Source: CAVZRC01 sp052148775
Lineage (GTDB): Bacteria > Planctomycetota > Planctomycetia > Isosphaerales > Isosphaeraceae
Assembly: GCA_052148775.1 (NCBI GenBank)
Contig: JBKQHM010000808.1
Span: 1 to 10,765 of the forward strand
DNA length: 10,765 nt
Direction of reading: 5' to 3'
Positions 1 to 7,057 of this stretch are shown here, in pieces. Under the pieces are notes generated by a model. It made no database searches. It saw only the letters and a program-made list of their open reading frames with translations, and had not been told where the DNA came from. Made by a program: the position numbers and the translations under genes. Numbering within the stretch: position 1 is the stretch's first letter; each line of letters begins with the position of its first letter.

Positions 1-20
1 GCATGGATCGCAGTAGGCTC

Positions 21-95
21 ATACGAGCCCGAAGCGCCAGCGATTGGATCGATAATACCCGCTGGAATTCACTCGCTGGCGCTTCGGGCTCGTAT
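21..95. repeat. Perfect 23-bp inverted repeat with 29-nt spacer
   Basis: The arms at 21-43 and 73-95 are exact reverse complements over 23 bp, and the spacer is 44-72. The arm core reads GAGCCCGAAGCGCCAGCG. If transcribed it would form a very stable 23-bp stem. The arm resembles a dispersed palindromic (REP-like) repeat that I recall from intergenic DNA of planctomycetes, where GCTGGCGCTTCGGGCTCGTA-like strings recur; that is recall, not a search. No flanking target duplication or transposase is visible. It could serve as the terminator of a gene to the left, a pair of opposed REP copies, or a small non-autonomous element. Confidence 0.85.
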
Positions 96-269
96 CGATT
101 CGATGCGGTCATCCTGCAGGCAACCCAAGCTTTCCGCGCTCTAACCCCGCAGGAACGATTCCCGATCGGGCCTGGTATTCGAAAGCCCGATTGTTGAATA
201 GTATAGGCATCGCTGCAAGACATCGAGGCGCCTTTTTCGATCGCCTTCCTTCGGTCATGGGGTGTGAGA
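96..269 (+). promoter_or_regulatory. Leader region upstream of the glycosyltransferase pair
   Basis: No convincing gene lies here. The stretch includes a 10-bp palindrome CCCGATCGGG (161-170), a 7-bp stem ATCGGGC/GCCCGAT (165-171 with 185-191) and a small AT-rich pocket. TAGTAT at 199-204 could be a -10 element, but no good -35 box stands at the usual distance (176-181 reads TATTCG). A GGGG run at 259-262 lies 7 nt before the ATG at 270 and is a modest ribosome-binding site. The region most likely contains the promoter for the two downstream genes, but its exact position is uncertain. Confidence 0.3.
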
Positions 270-1595
270 ATGGTTCGAGGGCTGGTCGGCAAGGCCGACG
301 GGCAGGGATTCTGGGCGTGGCTGACCATGCCTCGGCGTTACGCCGTGACCGCCGAGACCCTGACGTGGCTGGCCGTTGCGGTCGGGGTCATCCTCCGACT
401 GATGGATTATGCCGAATTTCGCGTGCTCTACCGGGATGAGGCCTCGCTGCTCGAGAATCTCGAAGCCCTTGCGGTCTTCGACTTCCGGACGATCCTGACG
501 GAGTACCAACTGGCCCCGCCGGGATTCCTCGTGCTGGAACGTCTGATGGTCCGATTGCCGTGGAACAACGTGCTGGAGGCCCGATTCTTCCCGATGGTCT
601 GCGGCATCGCCTCGATGTTCCTGTTCCGGGCGACGGCCCGCCGCTACCTGACCCCCCGCGCCGTGCCGATCGCGACCGGGCTCTTCGCCCTGGGCGACTG
701 GCTGATCTATTATTCGTCGGAGATCAAGCAGTACTCGTGCGACCTGATGCTGACCCTGATCGCGCTCCGGCTGGCGGCCGGGGCGGAATCGGCGTCGGAT
801 TCGCCCCCGGATTCCTCGCCCGGCCCCGCGCCCCTGACGACGCGCCGGCTCCTGGCGATCGCCGGCTTCGGTGTGGTCGGGGTCTGGTTCTCGTATCCGC
901 TGGCCCTGGTGCTCGCGGGCGTCGGGACATATTTGATCGTGGTGGCGGCGTTTCGCAAGGCATGGGGTTCGTTCCTCGGCCTGGCGGCCACGGGCCTGGC
1001 CTGGCTCTCCAGCTTCGCGGCGTGCTACGTCGTCTCGCACCGGATCCTGAGCAAGGAACGGTTCATCTGGGATTGGTGGGACTTCGCCTTCTTGCCCATC
1101 CCCCCGCGCTCGCTGGCCGACCTCGATAAGGATTTCTGGCAGATCCTCAATGCGTTCGACAGTCCGGCGAGCTTGCTCACGCCCCTGGGAGTGGTCCTCT
1201 CGGCGTTCCTGGCCATGGGGCTGTTCCTGCTGGGCGGGGTGGCGCTGGCGCGTCGGTGGCCCGGGGGCCTGTATCTCCTCGTCGCCCCAATCTTCTTCAC
1301 GCTCACGGCCTCGGCGCTGCACCAGTATCCGTTCCACGGCCGGCTCTTGATCTTCCTCGTCCCCTCGATCCACATGCTGGTCGGCGAGGGGGCCGTCGCC
1401 CTGACCCGGCGCGGCGGCCGTTGGCTGATCCTGGCGATCGCCGCCTTCTTGCTCTTCCAGCCGGCTTCCGACATCCTCTGGCAGCTCTTTGTCCCCACGG
1501 CGAAACACGTCGGATACGACTCGCACGGCGACCTGCGGCCCGACCTGCTCGATTACCTCGACCTGCAGCGTGCCCGTCGGCGGCCCCAGCCATGA
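270..1595 (+). CDS. GT-C family membrane glycosyltransferase (PMT/ArnT-like)
   Basis: This 441-residue integral membrane protein has roughly nine or ten hydrophobic helices. After the first helix (about residues 30-45) comes YRDEA (54-58), whose Asp-Glu matches the catalytic acidic motif of GT-C enzymes. It is followed by LAPPGFLVLER (81-91) and YYSSEIKQYSCD (147-158), the counterparts of the family's APP and YARE-MY motifs. Such enzymes move a sugar from a polyprenyl-phosphate donor to a lipid or protein on the outer face of the membrane; neither substrate can be deduced here. A hydrophilic Pro/Ser-rich loop lies at about 171-190. I chose ATG 270 because a GGGG run sits 7 nt upstream; GTG 264 would add two residues. 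The stop overlaps the next start as ATGA, which implies co-translation with a second enzyme of the same superfamily. Confidence 0.82.
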   Translation: MVRGLVGKADGQGFWAWLTMPRRYAVTAETLTWLAVAVGVILRLMDYAEFRVLYRDEASLLENLEALAVFDFRTILTEYQLAPPGFLVLERLMVRLPWNNVLEARFFPMVCGIASMFLFRATARRYLTPRAVPIATGLFALGDWLIYYSSEIKQYSCDLMLTLIALRLAAGAESASDSPPDSSPGPAPLTTRRLLAIAGFGVVGVWFSYPLALVLAGVGTYLIVVAAFRKAWGSFLGLAATGLAWLSSFAACYVVSHRILSKERFIWDWWDFAFLPIPPRSLADLDKDFWQILNAFDSPASLLTPLGVVLSAFLAMGLFLLGGVALARRWPGGLYLLVAPIFFTLTASALHQYPFHGRLLIFLVPSIHMLVGEGAVALTRRGGRWLILAIAAFLLFQPASDILWQLFVPTAKHVGYDSHGDLRPDLLDYLDLQRARRRPQP

Positions 1596-3220
1596 GCGAT
1601 CAGGACACGCTCCCCGCCTTTTCGCCGCCCGCCGCCCGCCGATCGCCACCAACAATGTTGGTCATGGCCGCGATCGCCGCGATCGCCGCGGTCGCGGCCG
1701 GTCTGCGGCTCTTCCAGCTCGGTCGATTGAGTTTCTGGTACGACGAGGTGGTGACGATGCGGCTGGCGCGGGCGGGGAATCCCGGCGCACTGATCAAACG
1801 ACTCTTCGAGATCGACGCAACCCGGGCGCCGCTGCACCCGCTGCTGCTCGAGGTCTGGACGCGGGTCTTCGGGCCGTCGGAGGCGGCTGCGCGTGGGTTC
1901 AGCGTACTCTGCGGGATGGTCACGATCCTGCTGATCTTCGGGATCGCCCGCGCCGCGTTCGACACCCCGACGGGCCTCTGGGCCGCCTGGCTCGCGGCCC
2001 TGAGCCCGGCGTTGATCGTCTACGCGCGCGAGGCCCGGATGTACGCGTGGCTGGTGCTGGTCACGTGCCTGAGCTGGTGGCTGCTCCTGGTTTTGCGCCG
2101 ATCTCCAGAAAAGGGCCCGGATCGGGGTTCTGGGACGGTATCGTCGCGAATCACCTGGGGGCTTCGCCCTTCGGGCTCGACCCCAGCCACCCCAGTTCTT
2201 GCTTTCGGGACCCAGGAAGTTCGAGACGAGGAATATGCTCATGGCAGTGGTCTCCAAACCCCGCCCATCCACCGACCGAGGCTCTCCTGGCTCTTGGTCG
2301 CCGCGGCCTACGTCGTCAGCCTGACTGCCCTGATCTATTCCCACCCGCTGGGGCTGCTGATGGCCGGGACGCTGGCGCTGGCCGGCTTGATTGGCTTCGG
2401 TTCGTGGCGTCGATGGCTGGCCGTCCATCTCGCCGTGGCCACGGTCACGGTGCCTTGGGTCGGCCATTACCTCGATCATCCGCCGGAATTCCTGAGCGAC
2501 CCGCCGTCGCTTCGGTTCCTGCTGGGCACGCCGATCGGGTTCATCGGCGGCGATTCCCGGGTCTTGCTCGGGCTCACCATCCTGATCGCATGGGGCATCG
2601 CGGGGCGGGTCGTGGCCCGCGATGATCGGGGACGATGGCGGATCGTGCCCGGATCCGCGATTGCACCGGTTTTCCTGCTCCTCTGGCTGAGCCTGCCGCC
2701 GTTGGCCCTCTACGTCTACTCGCGGGTGGCGCATCCGATCTTCGGCCCGGCGCGTTACACCTTGTTCGTGGCGCCGGCGTACCTGATCCTGGTCGCGATG
2801 GGCTTGAGCCGCCTCCCGGCGGTCTTACGTTATCCGCTTGCGATGGCCCTGACGATCCTCGCCGCGTCGGAGCTCGGTCCGAAGGTGTATGACCCGGCGC
2901 TCAAGGCCGATTGGCGCGGATTCTCGGCCGCGATCGCCGCGCCCGGCACCTCGGCCCTGGTGATCGTGGCGACGAGCAACCCGGATCGGAACGTTGAAGT
3001 CGAGACGGCCCGGTATTACCTGCCGACGCGCTGCGAGGCGATCGCCCTGAAGGACGCCACGACGGACCGGCTCGCCCAAACCAACGCCGGCGCGGTGTAT
3101 CTGGCCATCGGCTTGCGACGCGGAGTCCCGGCCGTCGCGGTCCCGGAACGGGTCGGCCCTTACCGATTCCGTGCAGTCCGGAGTTATCCCGGTTTAATGG
3201 TCTACCGGGCCGAGGATTGA
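1592..3220 (+). CDS. GT-C family membrane glycosyltransferase (PMT_2-like) with an inserted loop
   Basis: This 542-residue multi-pass membrane protein belongs to the glycosyltransferase-39/PMT_2 type. WYDE (49-52) after the first helix carries the acidic GT-C motif. RAPLHPLLLEVW (78-89), YAREARMYAW (144-153) and a late PIFGPARYT (382-390) match family landmarks. The extramembrane C-terminus (about 430-542) is soluble-looking. The ATG overlaps the previous stop as ATGA, so the pair is probably one transcription unit with related substrates. Residues 171-229, between two membrane helices, form a hydrophilic segment encoded by repeat-like DNA (see 2102-2278); it keeps the frame and is probably an insertion. 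The 3' end overlaps the convergent gene by 27 bp. Donor and acceptor are unknown; a polyprenyl-phosphate sugar donor is inferred from the family. Confidence 0.85.
   Translation: MSDQDTLPAFSPPAARRSPPTMLVMAAIAAIAAVAAGLRLFQLGRLSFWYDEVVTMRLARAGNPGALIKRLFEIDATRAPLHPLLLEVWTRVFGPSEAAARGFSVLCGMVTILLIFGIARAAFDTPTGLWAAWLAALSPALIVYAREARMYAWLVLVTCLSWWLLLVLRRSPEKGPDRGSGTVSSRITWGLRPSGSTPATPVLAFGTQEVRDEEYAHGSGLQTPPIHRPRLSWLLVAAAYVVSLTALIYSHPLGLLMAGTLALAGLIGFGSWRRWLAVHLAVATVTVPWVGHYLDHPPEFLSDPPSLRFLLGTPIGFIGGDSRVLLGLTILIAWGIAGRVVARDDRGRWRIVPGSAIAPVFLLLWLSLPPLALYVYSRVAHPIFGPARYTLFVAPAYLILVAMGLSRLPAVLRYPLAMALTILAASELGPKVYDPALKADWRGFSAAIAAPGTSALVIVATSNPDRNVEVETARYYLPTRCEAIALKDATTDRLAQTNAGAVYLAIGLRRGVPAVAVPERVGPYRFRAVRSYPGLMVYRAED
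2102..2278 (+). repeat. Repeat-derived in-frame insertion inside a glycosyltransferase gene
   Basis: Within the coding sequence, this stretch encodes residues 171-229, a polar, Gly/Pro/Ser-rich segment with no family resemblance, bracketed by two clean membrane helices. Its core at 2155-2186 is palindromic: CTGGGG (2155-2160) pairs with CCCCAG (2181-2186), and inside them GCCC (2166-2169) pairs with GGGC (2173-2176) around a TTC loop. The string resembles a dispersed intergenic repeat that I recall from Isosphaeraceae-like genomes. The outer boundaries are set from the protein (helix ends), so they are approximate. No clear target duplication is seen. An alternative is a naturally long loop of low conservation. 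Confidence 0.55.
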
Positions 3221-4528
3221 TCGTCGCGGACGCTTCGGGGCCTGGGAGGGGGCATTGGCTTCGGGCGCGGCAACCCGGGCGGGAGTGGGCCTGGCGGCTT
3301 CGGGCCCGGCGACGTCCCGGGCCGGCTCCAGGACGGGCAGTGCAAGGCTGTCGAGATCCTGATTGAACGCCGATCGTGCCGTGTCGAGGGCCTTCTGGGT
3401 CGCGGCGCCGATGCGGAGGCTCCGGTCCTTGTACTCTTGCGGGATCGAGCCCAGGCCGAGCATCTCGACCATCCGGAAGGCCCCCTGGACCTGCGGATCC
3501 TCGGCGATGTCGCGGCCGGCCTCGGGCCGGAGTTCGTCGGGCCGGACCGTGGCGGCCCGGAATCCGTAGGGGACCCAGCGATCGCCTCCGGGGCGGACCC
3601 ACAGGGTCGTCTCGACCGTCACCCCGCTCATGTCGGGTGCGATCGCCAGGCGGGTCACCACGGCGCCGATCCGGCTTCGGGCCGCGACCGATTGAAGCTT
3701 CCCGACCAGCGGGTCCGGCTGGCCCTGGGCCTGGTCCGGTTCGAGTAGCCGCTTCAGCCCCGAGATGGCCGTCGACAGGCCCATGGCGTTCATCGGCTGT
3801 TCGCCGGCGCGGGTGTCGGGGATGACCATGTCCTGGAATCGGAGGAAGCGCAGGTCCGGATCGATCGCCACTTCGGTGGCGGCGCGCCGGGCCAGCCAGG
3901 TCGCCTCGGTCTCGGCGGCCATCGGCAAGAGGCGGTCGAGCGGCGCCGGCGGCGCCTTGCCCGCGGCATCGGCGGCGTAGCCGCGCGACTCCAGCGCATC
4001 CTTCATCTGATCCATCGACATCGATTCGGGCTCGGGCAATGAGCCCAGCCACGCCAGGCGGAGTAGTCGCGTGACGGTCGCCGGGCGCCGGGTCATCTCG
4101 CGGACCTCGCCGTGCGGCAGCCGCACGCTCATCAGGGTGGATCGCACGAGATCCTCCGGGTTGGCCAGCCGGGTCCGCTCCCGATCGATCCAACGGATGA
4201 TCCGGTCGTCCGGCCCGACCCCCGTCGCGGTCGCCCGCTCGCGACGCCACTCCGTCAGCCGCTTGAGCCGCAACTCGGCCGCCCGACGGGTCGTCGCGGC
4301 AGTCGATCGATCCCAGTTCGCCACGTGAGTCTTGAGGTTCTTCTCCGCCCAGTCTCGCCGCACCAGGAATTCGACCGATCCCCGGGGGCCCGACGTCGAG
4401 GCGGTCACCAGCCCCAGCACGACCGAGCCGTCCCGCAACGTGATCCGATCGGCGGCGCCTTCCCCGACTGCGGGAGGACCATCCGCACCGGTCAGCAACA
4501 GGACCAGGATCAGCACAGGCCCGACCAT
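3194..4528 (-). CDS. Predicted secreted protein of unknown function
   Basis: This 444-residue protein is of a kind I associate with planctomycetes and cannot assign to a named family. Residues 1-17 are hydrophobic and look like a signal peptide, although without the usual N-terminal positive charge. DRITLRDGSVVLGLV (27-41) resembles a short beta-barrel (SH3/Sm-like) opening motif, with more strands to about 57. A basic, helical region (75-125) follows, then a mixed alpha/beta body with two strand-rich parts (about 285-330). The tail (400-440) is Pro/Ala-rich with PKRPRR near the end. ATG 4528 is chosen because GAGGG lies 9 nt upstream and the hydrophobic leader starts directly there; the frame stays open further upstream but loses the leader. 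Transcription diverges from pxpB. The stop overlaps the glycosyltransferase gene by 27 bp. Confidence 0.75.
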   Translation of the reverse strand: MVGPVLILVLLLTGADGPPAVGEGAADRITLRDGSVVLGLVTASTSGPRGSVEFLVRRDWAEKNLKTHVANWDRSTAATTRRAAELRLKRLTEWRRERATATGVGPDDRIIRWIDRERTRLANPEDLVRSTLMSVRLPHGEVREMTRRPATVTRLLRLAWLGSLPEPESMSMDQMKDALESRGYAADAAGKAPPAPLDRLLPMAAETEATWLARRAATEVAIDPDLRFLRFQDMVIPDTRAGEQPMNAMGLSTAISGLKRLLEPDQAQGQPDPLVGKLQSVAARSRIGAVVTRLAIAPDMSGVTVETTLWVRPGGDRWVPYGFRAATVRPDELRPEAGRDIAEDPQVQGAFRMVEMLGLGSIPQEYKDRSLRIGAATQKALDTARSAFNQDLDSLALPVLEPARDVAGPEAARPTPARVAAPEANAPSQAPKRPRRSILGPVDH

Positions 4529-4657
4529 TGGTTGTGACCCTCGTTCGCGTCGTAGGATAAACTGGGTCCAAGAGTGGCGAGTGCAGACACGATGGGTCTT
4601 CACTGGCCGGGAGCGATTCCCTTCATTCATGATAGCGACAGGAGCCTCCGGGATACC
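4529..4657. promoter_or_regulatory. Divergent intergenic region between the secreted protein gene and pxpB
   Basis: These 129 bp must carry the promoters of both divergent units. On the + strand, TTGTGA (4532-4537) and TAGGAT (4553-4558) look like -35 and -10 boxes, but the 15-bp spacing is short. On the - strand, TATCCT (the complement of 4554-4559) is a possible -10 without a good -35. AGGAG at 4640-4644 is the best ribosome-binding site for pxpB, although 13 nt from its ATG is longer than ideal. No operator-like palindrome stands out. Confidence 0.35.
4538..4542 (-). promoter_or_regulatory. Ribosome-binding site deciding the start of the secreted protein gene
   Basis: Read on the - strand this is GAGGG, ending 9 nt before the ATG at 4528. 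It supports that ATG over upstream in-frame starts and places the hydrophobic leader at the very N-terminus. Confidence 0.55.
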
Positions 4658-5314
4658 ATGGCGCCGATCGGGCTCGACCCCCTGGGCGACCGCGCCTACC
4701 TGGCCCATTTTGCGGCCGAGCGCGACGCCGCCGGCTGGGCCGCCACGGTGCGCGACCGGCGATGGGCGGGAGTATCCGACGTGGTGCTCGCGTACCGGAC
4801 GGTCGCGGTTTTCGCCGATCCGGACCGGGTCGACCTGTCCGATCTCGAGTCGCGTCTCCGCGCGATCGCCCCGGCGGAGGGATCGGCTGGCGAGGGGAAG
4901 CGGCTGGTGATCCCGGTCCTCTACGACGGGGCGGACCTCGAAGCGGTGGCCGTGCGGTTGGGGTTGGGCGCCGAGGGGGTGATCGCCGAGCATACCGGCG
5001 TCGACTATCATGTCTTCGCGATCGGTTTTCTCCCGGGATTTCCCTACGCGGGTTATCTCCCCCCCGCACTGAGCGGCCTTCCGCGTCGCGATGCCCCGCG
5101 GCTCCGCGTGCCGGCCGGCTCGGTCGCCATCGCCGGCCGACAGACCGGGATCTACCCCGGCGAGTCGCCCGGCGGCTGGCACCTGCTCGGCAGGACACCC
5201 CTGTGCATCGCCGATCCGGACGAGGGTTATTTCCCGATCCAGGCCGGCGATCGGATTCAGTTCCGGCCGATCTCGCCCGCGGAATTCGAGGCCCGACGCC
5301 ATGAACGTCTCTGA
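4658..5314 (+). CDS. pxpB: 5-oxoprolinase subunit PxpB
   Basis: PxpB (allophanate hydrolase subunit 1/KipI-like family, cytoplasmic) partners with PxpC to activate 5-oxoproline in an ATP-dependent step, so that PxpA can open the ring to glutamate. The 218-residue product has the family's usual length. The N-terminal part begins LDPLGDRAYLAHF (6-18), the expected first strand. The C-terminal cyclophilin-like half carries the signature GFLPGFPY (123-130), RVPAGSVAIAGRQTGIYP (150-167) and SPGGWHLLGRTP (170-181). ATG 4658 is chosen because it starts just before the conserved N-terminus; GTG 4574 and ATG 4592 would add 28 or 22 residues of non-family sequence. It is the first gene of the operon and overlaps pxpA by 14 bp. 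A role in a Kip-type sporulation control system is unlikely because pxpA and pxpC are adjacent. Confidence 0.93.
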   Translation: MAPIGLDPLGDRAYLAHFAAERDAAGWAATVRDRRWAGVSDVVLAYRTVAVFADPDRVDLSDLESRLRAIAPAEGSAGEGKRLVIPVLYDGADLEAVAVRLGLGAEGVIAEHTGVDYHVFAIGFLPGFPYAGYLPPALSGLPRRDAPRLRVPAGSVAIAGRQTGIYPGESPGGWHLLGRTPLCIADPDEGYFPIQAGDRIQFRPISPAEFEARRHERL

Positions 5315-6053
5315 GAAGACACGGCCCGACGGGCCGACCTCGATCGACCTCAACGCCGACCTCGGCGAGGGCTTTCCCAACGACCGGGCCTTGCTCGGGC
5401 TGGTCACTTCCGCGAGCATCAGTTGCGGCGCCCATGCCGGCAGCCCCGACGTCATCCGTCAGACCTTGCGTGACGCCCGGGATCGCGGCATCGCAGTCGG
5501 TGCCCACCCCGGCTACCCCGATTGCGAGCATTTCGGCCGTCGCGAGCAGGAAATGGGATCGGAGGCCGTGCTGGGGCTCATCCTGGAGCAGGTCGAGACC
5601 CTGGGAGTTCTGGCGGCCGAGGTCGGCGTGCCGATCCGGTTCCTCAAGCCGCACGGGGCGCTCTATAACCAGGCCCAGCGACAGCCCGAGATCGCGCGAG
5701 GGGTCATCGCGGCGGCCTTGGAACTCGGCCTCCCGCTGCTGGGGCAGCCCGGCACCTTGCTGGAAAGCCTGGCCGCCGCGCAGGGGGTCCGTTACCTCGC
5801 CGAGGGATTCCCCGACCGACGATACCGCGACGACGGCTCGCTCGTCCCTCGCGGCCAACCGGACGCCGTGCTCCACGACCCCGCCGAGGTCGAGGCCCAG
5901 CTCGTCCGGCTCGCCACCGGGGGCCGAGTCGAGACGCTCTGCATCCACGGCGACGACCCGCGCGCCGTCGCGAACGCCGAACTGGTCCGCCGGGTGCTGG
6001 AGAGCCACGGGATCAGAGTGGCGAGTCACGCGACGCTTCGAGCGCCCCAATGA
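5301..6053 (+). CDS. pxpA: 5-oxoprolinase subunit PxpA (LamB/YcsF family)
   Basis: PxpA is the cytoplasmic hydrolytic component of the ATP-dependent 5-oxoprolinase and works on the intermediate made by PxpB-PxpC. The 250-residue product is close to the family's usual length and contains the whole set of signatures: DLNADLGEGFPND (16-28), SCGAHAG (41-47), GAHPGYPD (67-74), FGRR (78-81), KPHGALYN (116-123), AEGFPDRRY (167-175), LVPR (181-184) and CIHGD (214-218). The conserved Asp, His and Lys residues of these motifs are all present, so it should be active. About 13 residues precede the usual N-terminus. ATG 5301 is supported by GAGG at 5288-5291, 9 nt upstream. It overlaps pxpB by 14 bp and pxpC by an ATGA, indicating translational coupling. 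Confidence 0.96.
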   Translation: MNVSEKTRPDGPTSIDLNADLGEGFPNDRALLGLVTSASISCGAHAGSPDVIRQTLRDARDRGIAVGAHPGYPDCEHFGRREQEMGSEAVLGLILEQVETLGVLAAEVGVPIRFLKPHGALYNQAQRQPEIARGVIAAALELGLPLLGQPGTLLESLAAAQGVRYLAEGFPDRRYRDDGSLVPRGQPDAVLHDPAEVEAQLVRLATGGRVETLCIHGDDPRAVANAELVRRVLESHGIRVASHATLRAPQ

Positions 6054-7057
6054 CGGACTGTATGGACTCGTCACCTGCTGCGACTATGGGCCTGATCGTC
6101 ATTGATCCCGGCTTGAGCACGACCGTCCAGGACGCGGGCCGGCCCGGCTATCGCGCGTGGGGTGTGGGGCCGGGGGGGGCGTTCGACCGGGGATCGGCGG
6201 ACCTGGCCAACGCGCTGGTGGGCAATCCCGACGGCTGCGCCGTGCTGGAGCTGACGCTCCACGGCGGTGTCTATGAGGCCGATGGCCCGCTCGCCCTGGC
6301 ATTGGCCGGCGCCCCGATGGAGGCGAAGGTCGTCGGGCCGGACGGCGTCGAGCGACCCCTGCGGATCCCTTCGAGCCTGTCGCTCGGCACCGGGGACCGC
6401 CTGATCCTCGGCCGGACTCGCGAAGGGGCACGGACTTATCTGGCGGTCAGGGGGGGGTGGCGGACGCGGCTCCGACTTTGCAGCCGTTCGTCGGAAGTGC
6501 GGATCCGTGCCGGCGATCGGCTGCCGGCCGAGCCGGGGAGCGTCCCGACGCGCTATCCCGCCGAGCTGGTATGGAAGCCGCCGGCCGCCGAGCCGTTCCG
6601 CATCATCGAGGGGCCCGACGGCCAGAGCGGCTCGGGATTCGACGAGGGATTCTGGACCGCCCGAGGGTTCCGCGTCGGCGCGCGCAGCGATCGGATGGGC
6701 TTGCGGCTCGAGGGCGATCCGATCTCCATCGCCGCCGCACCGGACCGGCTCTCGACTCCGGTAGCGCCCGGGGCCCTCCAGGTGGCCGGGGGGCAGATCA
6801 TCATCCTGGGGATCGCTTGCGGCACGATGGGGGGCTATCCGCACGTCGGTCACGTGATCTCGGCCGACCTCGATCGACTCGGACAGCTCAAGCCGGGCGA
6901 TGCCATGGTCTTCCGTCTCGTAACGCTCGAAAACGCACGAAACGCGGACCAGGAGTCACGACGTCAACGCAGGGCCCTTCTCGGCCGCATCACGACCGCA
7001 GTCCGGGTTGCCTTCTCGTCCCTCTTTACGGGTTACTGCCTGTTGACCCAAGGTTGA
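6050..7057 (+). CDS. pxpC: 5-oxoprolinase subunit PxpC
   Basis: PxpC (allophanate hydrolase subunit 2 family, cytoplasmic) forms the ATP-using complex with PxpB. The 335-residue product shows TTVQDAGRPGYRAWGV (24-39), LANALVGNP (52-60), a strand LAVRGGW (131-137), RSDRMGLRLEG (212-222) and GGYPHVGHVISADLDRLG (261-278). Compared with the E. coli protein as I recall it, the segment after LAVRGGW is about ten residues shorter and lacks a glycine-rich turn, and the usual TTGGYP is TMGGYP. The last 15 or so residues extend beyond the family end. The start at 6050 overlaps the pxpA stop as ATGA; ATG 6086 gives the more typical N-terminus (MGLIVIDPGLSTTVQD) and cannot be excluded. Two runs of eight G (6172-6179, 6450-6457) are in frame with family sequence on both sides. 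Confidence 0.92.
   Translation: MTDCMDSSPAATMGLIVIDPGLSTTVQDAGRPGYRAWGVGPGGAFDRGSADLANALVGNPDGCAVLELTLHGGVYEADGPLALALAGAPMEAKVVGPDGVERPLRIPSSLSLGTGDRLILGRTREGARTYLAVRGGWRTRLRLCSRSSEVRIRAGDRLPAEPGSVPTRYPAELVWKPPAAEPFRIIEGPDGQSGSGFDEGFWTARGFRVGARSDRMGLRLEGDPISIAAAPDRLSTPVAPGALQVAGGQIIILGIACGTMGGYPHVGHVISADLDRLGQLKPGDAMVFRLVTLENARNADQESRRQRRALLGRITTAVRVAFSSLFTGYCLLTQG

Noticed and set aside
3..197. Small 64-codon + strand frame at the left edge
   Set aside because: It runs through the perfect inverted repeat, has no ribosome-binding site that can be seen, and shows no protein-like pattern.
255..1655. Long open frame on the - strand opposite the first glycosyltransferase (466 codons)
   Set aside because: Its translation is rich in Arg, Gln, Gly and Pro without hydrophobic order or motifs, as expected for the antisense of a high-GC membrane-protein gene.
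1553..2734. 393-codon frame on the - strand opposite the second glycosyltransferase
   Set aside because: Low-complexity Arg/Gln/Asp composition; the + strand frame carries clear GT-C motifs and membrane helices.
2901..4571. 556-codon frame on the - strand overlapping the secreted protein gene in another frame
   Set aside because: It reads as an Arg/Gly/Pro-rich shadow, lacks a leader, and runs deep into the convergent glycosyltransferase.
4574..4657. Upstream start for pxpB at GTG 4574 or ATG 4592
   Set aside because: The added residues do not match the family, and the conserved N-terminus begins right after ATG 4658.
4623..6074. 483-codon - strand frame opposite pxpB and pxpA
   Set aside because: The + strand encodes two full families with all signatures; the opposite frame degrades into Arg/Pro-rich sequence.
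6450..6457. Possible frameshift at a run of eight G in pxpC
   Set aside because: The annotated frame keeps family sequence on both sides (YLAVRGGW before; SRSSE and RAGDRL after); the shifted frame does not.
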